From the NCBI GenBank assembly GCA_039024315.1, contig JBCCQN010000234.1:1-12050 (forward strand): 12,050 bases of DNA, in the 5' to 3' direction. This document shows, piece by piece, positions 7,238 to 12,050 of the stretch. The stretch comes from JBCAWW01 sp039024315. Its GTDB lineage: Bacteria; Bacteroidota; Bacteroidia; J057. The notes under the pieces are model-generated. The model saw nothing but the letters and a program-made list of their open reading frames with translations, ran no database searches and had not been told where the DNA came from. The position numbers and the translations under genes are program-made. The stretch's first letter is position 1; the number at the start of each line of letters is the position of its first letter.

Positions 7238-9778
7238 ATGAAGTTAGCCAAAATACCCTTATTGAGCCTTCTTCTTTGCCTGGTCAGTCCACTTTGGGCC
7301 CAAACTAATTGTGAGGATGCGGCTGAGATTATCCGCCTTGCGGAACGCGACCTCGCCAATCGCACCTACGAGCGAGCCATCAATCGTCTGCTAGACGCCA
7401 GAGACATTTGTACCGCCAAAAAGGAGCAGGTCAATCGCTTGATCAAGAAAGCCTTCCAACAGATTGAAGGAGAGAAGCGTTCTGCGCAGCAGGCCCAAAA
7501 AGAAGCCGAAAATGCGAAAGCCGAGGCAGAAACCCAACGAAATGAAGCCAATCTCGCCAAAAGAGATGCTTTAAGGGAACAAGCACGGGCCGACTCTGCG
7601 TTAAGGGTGGCGAATGGCGTCTTGGATCAATTATACTTTTTTCAAGGTAAGTTTGGCTTGACGATCAAAAACATCGCTCCGGAGGGTTACGCTCCCGTAT
7701 ATAAGTACGGCTATATCGACCGTCAGGGTCAGCAAATGATTCCCTTTGAGTATGATGAGGCTAGCCCTTTTTCGACTAATGATGCTTATGCTCGTGTCAA
7801 AAAAGGGAGTCAAGCCTATCTGTTAGATACCACTGGCGTCATCTACCGTTTGGCAGAGAGCCTCGCAGAACTAGATGAGGAGACTGAAGCCTTGGATATT
7901 CACGGGCAATTGCCAGATAGCCTGCCTAGCGACATCGGCCAATATCATTCTCTTAAGGTTATGCTGATGTATTATGTGGGCGTGGGGAAAGGACCGATTC
8001 AATCTTTACCCGCTTCTTTTGCTCAATTGAAGCACTTACAACATCTCAATCTTGCGGGCAATCAGCTGAGCAACTTACCGGAAGTGATTAGTCAATTGGG
8101 GCAATTACAGAGTCTCAACCTTTACGCCAATCAGTTGACTAGCTTGTCCGAAAGCTTAGGCGCTTTGGCTCAATTAAAAACACTCGATCTCGGCAGTAAC
8201 GAGCTAAATAGCTTACCAGCAAATTTTGGCAACTTAAGCCAGCTAAAAAGCCTCGATCTCAGTAGCAACAAATTGAGCAGCTTACCCGCAAGCTTTGGCA
8301 AATTAAGTCAATTACAAAGCCTTACACTTAACTTCAATCGCCTAAGTAGCTTTCCAGAAAGCTTCATACAATTGAGCCAATTAAAAAGCCTAGATCTCAG
8401 CAGTAATAAACTGGAAAGCTTGCCAGAGCTTATCACCCAATTAAGCTCATTACATGAGCTCAGACTAAGCTCTAGTCAGCTAAGTAGCTTACCGGAAAGC
8501 TTCGCACAATTAAGCCAATTAAAGCGCCTCGATCTAGGCGGCAATAAACTGAGCGACCTACCCGAAGCAATCACTCGACTGAGCCAATTGCAAAGTCTCG
8601 ACCTAGGTTTCAATCAGTTGAGCAGTCTGCCTGAAAGCATGGCGAAATTAAAGCGATTAGCAAGCCTAGATCTCAGTATGAATGCCTTGAGAAGCTTACC
8701 AGAGGCTTTTGAAAGTTTGCGCCAAATGCAAAGGCTCAATCTAGGCAATAATGAGTTGAGCCGCTTTCCAGCAGTCATCACCCAATTAAGCCAATTAAAA
8801 AGCCTAGACCTCAGAAGCAATCAGTTGAGTGATCTACCCGAAAGTATAAGAGGTTTAACTCAATTAGAAAGCCTCATCCTTGACATAAATAAGTTGAGTA
8901 GTTTACCGCTAAGCTTGGGAGAATTGCGCCAATTACAAGCACTCGGACTTGGTAGTAATCAACTGCTTGAGTTACCCAAAAATTTCGGACAGTTAAATCA
9001 ATTGGTACGCTTGGGCCTCAACACTAATAGGCTGAGTAATCTACCAGAAGGATTTGCAAAATTAACTCTCTTACAGGAGTTTGATCTCAGCCGTAATCTG
9101 CTGATTGACCTACCGCTAGTCATCCCTCAGCTAAGCCAGTTAAAGAGCCTCAATCTCGCTGGCAATCAGCTACGCAATTTACCCCAAAGTTTTGGCCAAA
9201 TGGACCAGCTACAAAAGCTTGATCTAGGTAGCAATCAGCTACAAGAGGTACCAGAGGTCATCGCCCAATTAGCGCAATTGCACATACTTGACCTTAGCAA
9301 TAATGGGATAAAAGTCTTACCCCCATTTATCACCCAACTGAGCCAATTACAACAGCTCGATCTTAGCGTTAATGAGTTAGAGCGCTTACCAAAATTCATC
9401 GCTCAATTGAGCCTGTTGCAAAGACTCGATCTCAGCAAAAACCAACTAAAAGGACTGCCAGAGGAGATTTGTGATTTACCAAACATGAGGGTGAGAAAAG
9501 GCTTCTTTTTCCCTACTTCTAGCCTAGTAGATAATCCTCTCCAAGAGTTACCAACTTGTTGGTTGAACAAACATGACGAGCAAGAATTGTCAAGTTTTGC
9601 CAAAAAATGCCTAAGAGACAGCCTCTACCACGTTAGCTGGCAAACGTTGGACAATCTCCAAGAACGCTTCCCTGAGCGCTTTGCGCAGGAGCGAGAAAAG
9701 TTTGCAGACTTAGTAGCAAAGCTAGAAGCAATAAAAAACGAAGATCTCGATAAGATCCGTAGCATGCTGGATCAGTAA
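7238..9778 (+). CDS. Secreted WG/leucine-rich-repeat protein, paralog 2 (about 22 LRRs)
   Basis: The 846-residue product has a signal peptide (MKLAKIPLLSLLLCLVSPLWA), then the same NCEDAAEI module (from residue 24) with C25 and C58. A coiled coil (about 80-135) ends in ANGVLDQLYFFQG. The WG-like segment runs from about 156 to 200 (KYGYIDRQGQQMIPF to YLLDTTG). About 22 LRRs of 23 residues span about 255-745, more regular than in paralog 1; many read LSQLKSLDLSSNKLSSLPESF. The C-terminal cap (about 763-846) is clearly homologous to that of paralog 1, with C774 and C791 at the same 17-residue spacing and a shared LYHV.WQ.L.N.Q.RFP motif. The ATG at 7238 is chosen because it directly begins the signal peptide. 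It is probably an extracytoplasmic recognition protein with a larger binding surface than paralog 1. It follows the intergenic repeat array and may have its own promoter. Confidence 0.9.
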   Translation: MKLAKIPLLSLLLCLVSPLWAQTNCEDAAEIIRLAERDLANRTYERAINRLLDARDICTAKKEQVNRLIKKAFQQIEGEKRSAQQAQKEAENAKAEAETQRNEANLAKRDALREQARADSALRVANGVLDQLYFFQGKFGLTIKNIAPEGYAPVYKYGYIDRQGQQMIPFEYDEASPFSTNDAYARVKKGSQAYLLDTTGVIYRLAESLAELDEETEALDIHGQLPDSLPSDIGQYHSLKVMLMYYVGVGKGPIQSLPASFAQLKHLQHLNLAGNQLSNLPEVISQLGQLQSLNLYANQLTSLSESLGALAQLKTLDLGSNELNSLPANFGNLSQLKSLDLSSNKLSSLPASFGKLSQLQSLTLNFNRLSSFPESFIQLSQLKSLDLSSNKLESLPELITQLSSLHELRLSSSQLSSLPESFAQLSQLKRLDLGGNKLSDLPEAITRLSQLQSLDLGFNQLSSLPESMAKLKRLASLDLSMNALRSLPEAFESLRQMQRLNLGNNELSRFPAVITQLSQLKSLDLRSNQLSDLPESIRGLTQLESLILDINKLSSLPLSLGELRQLQALGLGSNQLLELPKNFGQLNQLVRLGLNTNRLSNLPEGFAKLTLLQEFDLSRNLLIDLPLVIPQLSQLKSLNLAGNQLRNLPQSFGQMDQLQKLDLGSNQLQEVPEVIAQLAQLHILDLSNNGIKVLPPFITQLSQLQQLDLSVNELERLPKFIAQLSLLQRLDLSKNQLKGLPEEICDLPNMRVRKGFFFPTSSLVDNPLQELPTCWLNKHDEQELSSFAKKCLRDSLYHVSWQTLDNLQERFPERFAQEREKFADLVAKLEAIKNEDLDKIRSMLDQ
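7307..7486 (+). repeat. Conserved sensor-gene module, copy 2
   Basis: This is the second copy of the 180-nt segment encoding NCEDA to EKRSA. It is closest to copy 1; most differences are synonymous, with CTA versus CTG and similar codon changes, and one visible residue change is Ala to Thr after the second Cys. Confidence 0.9.
8024..9475 (+). repeat. 69-nt periodic LRR-coding DNA repeats in paralog 2
   Basis: The LRR units are repeated at the DNA level with a 69-nt period. For example, the block encoding QLSQLKSLDL at 8369-8398 recurs with few changes two units upstream (8231), two units downstream (8507) and six units downstream (8783). Repeats in paralog 1 are much more diverged in nucleotide sequence, suggesting more recent unit expansion or conversion here. 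Confidence 0.75.
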
Positions 9779-9838
9779 GTTTTATACCGTTTCCCACTCA
9801 AGCCACCGCAATCAAAAATATTAGACTAGATAGCAGCC

Positions 9839-11662
9839 ATGCCCAAATATCTACTCATTGCCTTGCTAAGCTGGCCTTTACTGATTCAAGCCCAATCTAA
9901 TTGTGAAGATGCCGCTCAGATTATCCGCCTTGCGGAACGCGACCTCGCCAATCGTACCTACGAGCGAGCCATCAATCGTCTCTTAGACGCTAGAGATATC
10001 TGTGCCGCCAAGAAAGATCAAGTCAATCGTCTGATTAAGCAGGCCTTCCAACAGATTGAGGGAGAGAAGCGTTCTGCGAAGCAGGCCCAAATAGAATCTG
10101 ATAAGCAACAAAAAAGAGCAGACTCCAGCCTGAGCGTTGCAGAACAAGTACTGGATCAAATGTATTTTTACGAAGGGAAGTTTGGCCTGACGCTCAAGAA
10201 AATTGATAGTGTGGAGAGCCCTTTTGATGATGGATACCGATATGGTTTTATCGACCGTAGCGGTAAAACTATGATCCCATTTGAGTTTGAAAAAGCTAGT
10301 GCGTTTTCGAGCTATGATGGTTTTGCGAGAGTAAGCAAAAATCAAAAGAAATATTTGCTTGACACCGCAGGTGAACTATATCTACTTGCTGAGAGTTTTG
10401 ATGAACTAAGACCGGAAATAGAAGCGTTGGACCTTCGCAAAGTCCCGATAGAAGCGTTGCCTGAAAACATTGGTGATTATAGCAAGTTGGAAGTCTTAAT
10501 TCTACCCAATCTATATCAAATCCCAGGCTTATTAAGCCTTCCTAACTCTATCAGTAAGCTCACACAATTGAAATACCTCAACTTGCTAGGAAATTCATTA
10601 TCGGCTCTACCAAGTTCTTTTGGAAATCTACAAGCTTTGGAGCACTTGTCTTTACAATACAATCATTTTGAGGAAGTTCCTTCCTCCTTGGGAACTCTAA
10701 GGAGCTTGGAGATAGCAGACTTGAGGTATAACCAGATCACGAAGCTCCCACCCTTCTACTTCGATTTTGATATCATTTTACGATTAGATGAAGGAGAAAG
10801 TAATGTAGTAAGCCGCGAAAGCGTAATTAGTTTAGTTGACAAGTTTGAAAAAGACTGTAATACTTTATTCAATGCAAGCGCTTCTGACCCAGATCTACTG
10901 CTTAAATTAGGGACTAGATTATTGGGACTAGTTATTCTTACAGACTTTTCTGATGATGAAAAGCTGAGACTGTACCAAATACTTCTACGCTTTACAGAGC
11001 GCTGCTATAAGGAGTATCCCGATAACAAAAAGGTCATAGATTTTCTCGGCTATAATAAACTATTACTGGCAGAAATTTATTTCGTGATAGAGCAGTTTGA
11101 TGATGCATTAAAGATCACCCAGCAAGCTACGGTTTTATTAGAAAGCCGTCAGCAAAAGTTTACTCCCAGTCTAGATTCGAAGCTTCAGCTTACCGACGCT
11201 TATGAACTTTTGGTGCTTTTACACAGAAGAGCAGATTTCTACCAGGCCTCGCCGTTTATTCAAAAGTGGCTAGCAATCGCCCAAAGCCTTTTTGATAAAT
11301 ATCCAAACGCTACTGAGGTGATTGATGATTATTATGATGCGCTCTATTATCAAGCCTATCAATCCCTGTTGATGCGGGAATTTACCACTGCTGAACGGGC
11401 GGCAAAAAAGGCACTCGGGCTTAAGCAAGAAGGAGATTATATCCACTCTTTCTTGATACAGGCCTATGTGTTACAAGGTAAGCTCGAGCAAGCTCAACAG
11501 CATTTTGACAATATTAATACCCTCGAACTGATGGTGGAAGATGATGAAAGTTTGAAACAGTCGGTCTTACAGCAATTAGAGTTTATGGAGGTATTTGGGA
11601 TATATAAATCTGATGACCCTAATGTGGGGGCGTTTAGAGATTTTTTAGAAACGCGCAAATGA
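9839..11662 (+). CDS. Secreted paralog 3: conserved N-module and WG-like segment, few LRRs, TPR-like C-terminal region
   Basis: The 607-residue product has a signal peptide (MPKYLLIALLSWPLLIQA) and the NCEDAAQI module (from residue 21; C22, C55). Its coiled coil is shorter than in paralogs 1 and 2 (about 77-105) and ends in AEQVLDQMYFYEG. A WG-like segment follows (RYGFIDRSGKTMIPF to YLLDTAG, about 134-178). Only 4-5 LRRs remain (about 203-305, for example YLNLLGNSLSALPSSFGNL). After that the sequence switches to a long helical region (about 325-600) with TPR-like pairs, such as LLLAEIYFVIEQFDDALKIT and FLIQAYVLQGKLEQAQQHF. The C-terminal cap of paralogs 1 and 2 is absent. It starts 60 nt after paralog 2, and paralog 4 starts 7 nt after its stop, so paralogs 3 and 4 are surely co-transcribed. 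The domain swap behind a constant N-terminus implies a different ligand with the same docking partner (inference). Confidence 0.88.
   Translation: MPKYLLIALLSWPLLIQAQSNCEDAAQIIRLAERDLANRTYERAINRLLDARDICAAKKDQVNRLIKQAFQQIEGEKRSAKQAQIESDKQQKRADSSLSVAEQVLDQMYFYEGKFGLTLKKIDSVESPFDDGYRYGFIDRSGKTMIPFEFEKASAFSSYDGFARVSKNQKKYLLDTAGELYLLAESFDELRPEIEALDLRKVPIEALPENIGDYSKLEVLILPNLYQIPGLLSLPNSISKLTQLKYLNLLGNSLSALPSSFGNLQALEHLSLQYNHFEEVPSSLGTLRSLEIADLRYNQITKLPPFYFDFDIILRLDEGESNVVSRESVISLVDKFEKDCNTLFNASASDPDLLLKLGTRLLGLVILTDFSDDEKLRLYQILLRFTERCYKEYPDNKKVIDFLGYNKLLLAEIYFVIEQFDDALKITQQATVLLESRQQKFTPSLDSKLQLTDAYELLVLLHRRADFYQASPFIQKWLAIAQSLFDKYPNATEVIDDYYDALYYQAYQSLLMREFTTAERAAKKALGLKQEGDYIHSFLIQAYVLQGKLEQAQQHFDNINTLELMVEDDESLKQSVLQQLEFMEVFGIYKSDDPNVGAFRDFLETRK
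9899..10078 (+). repeat. Conserved sensor-gene module, copy 3
   Basis: This is the third copy of the 180-nt segment. With copy 4 the match extends further: 9899-10191 and 11739-12031 align without gaps over 293 nt with 7 differences, all synonymous, including identical runs of 98 and 102 nt. Confidence 0.92.
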
Positions 11663-11669
11663 TTTAATC

Positions 11670-12050
11670 ATGCAGACTAGTTATTGGCTATTAGGTATTT
11701 GCCTCATTCTCTCAACTTTCCCCCTCCGAGCCCAAACCAATTGTGAAGATGCCGCTCAGATTATCCGCCTCGCGGAACGCGACCTCGCCAATCGTACCTA
11801 CGAGCGAGCCATCAATCGTCTCTTAGACGCTAGAGATATCTGTGCCGCCAAGAAAGATCAAGTCAATCGCTTGATTAAGCAGGCCTTTCAACAGATCGAG
11901 GGGGAGAAGCGTTCTGCGAAGCAGGCCCAAATAGAATCTGATAAGCAACAAAAAAGAGCAGACTCCAGCCTGAGCGTTGCAGAACAAGTACTGGATCAAA
12001 TGTACTTTTACGAAGGGAAGTTTGGCCTGACCTTAAAGGATGCAGGAGAA
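11670..12050 (+). CDS. Secreted paralog 4, N-terminal part (3' truncated by window end)
   Basis: The frame opens at ATG 11670, 7 nt after the stop of paralog 3, and stays open to the last base (127 codons). It encodes a signal peptide (MQTSYWLLGICLILSTFPLRA), then TNCEDAAQIIRLAERDLANR and the same module as the other paralogs, with C25 and C58. The short coiled coil ends in AEQVLDQMYFYEGKFGLTLK. The protein is nearly identical to paralog 3 from the Cys module to this point, while the signal peptides differ. The sequence then diverges at once (DAGE versus KIDS). A WG-like segment and some repeat domain should follow beyond the window; which type cannot be seen. It shows the array has at least four members. 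Confidence 0.9.
   Translation, partial: MQTSYWLLGICLILSTFPLRAQTNCEDAAQIIRLAERDLANRTYERAINRLLDARDICAAKKDQVNRLIKQAFQQIEGEKRSAKQAQIESDKQQKRADSSLSVAEQVLDQMYFYEGKFGLTLKDAGE
11739..11918 (+). repeat. Conserved sensor-gene module, copy 4
   Basis: This is the fourth copy of the 180-nt segment, nearest to copy 3. The shared tract extends to about 12031 and ends where the coiled coil gives way to the variable part. Confidence 0.92.

Noticed and set aside
9983..10345. 120-codon minus-strand frame opposite paralog 3
   Set aside because: It is antisense to the conserved module and the coiled coil, similar antisense frames appear opposite the other copies, and there is no domain or start signal.

Overview
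The window looks chromosomal and comes from a member of the Bacteroidota, most likely a Saprospira-like filamentous bacterium. The reasons are moderate GC, weak or absent Shine-Dalgarno sequences before the start codons, a SulP transporter of the type common in this phylum, and a transporter tail (RRPSVTKELRS) that I associate from memory with Saprospira proteins. The genus is an inference.

Layout. Positions 1-807 are the 3' part of a SulP inorganic-anion transporter with a C-terminal STAS domain. Its last codons lie in a small palindromic element, and a rho-independent terminator follows at about 840-878. All remaining genes are on the + strand and look like one functional cluster: a CHAT (caspase-like) protease (978-2756); a STAND-type P-loop NTPase with one transmembrane helix and a short coiled-coil tail (2770-4491); and a tandem family of secreted repeat proteins (4559-6916, 7238-9778, 9839-11662, and 11670 to beyond the window end). 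Each repeat protein has a signal peptide and a near-invariant, two-cysteine helical module, followed by a coiled coil. The three complete ones then carry a WG-like segment and a variable C-terminal half. That half holds about 18 leucine-rich repeats in the first, about 22 in the second, and 4-5 followed by a TPR-like helical region in the third. The fourth is cut off just after its coiled coil. The gap between the first and second repeat genes (6917-7237) holds three diverged copies of a hairpin-forming repeat of about 103 nt.

How the genes may work together (inference). In many multicellular or filamentous bacteria, CHAT, STAND NTPase, TM helix, coiled coil and a repeat sensor are fused in one polypeptide. 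Here the same order is spread over separate genes. The STAND protein is predicted to keep its NTPase in the cytoplasm and place its coil in the periplasm. That coil resembles the coil of the secreted LRR proteins, including an A-x3-T-x-G-x-L pattern followed by aromatics. I propose a trans-envelope signalling or conflict system: interchangeable periplasmic or secreted repeat sensors dock on the STAND tail, which in turn controls a cytosolic caspase-like protease. The near-identical 5' modules and divergent 3' halves of the sensor genes suggest a diversifying array maintained by recombination or gene conversion.
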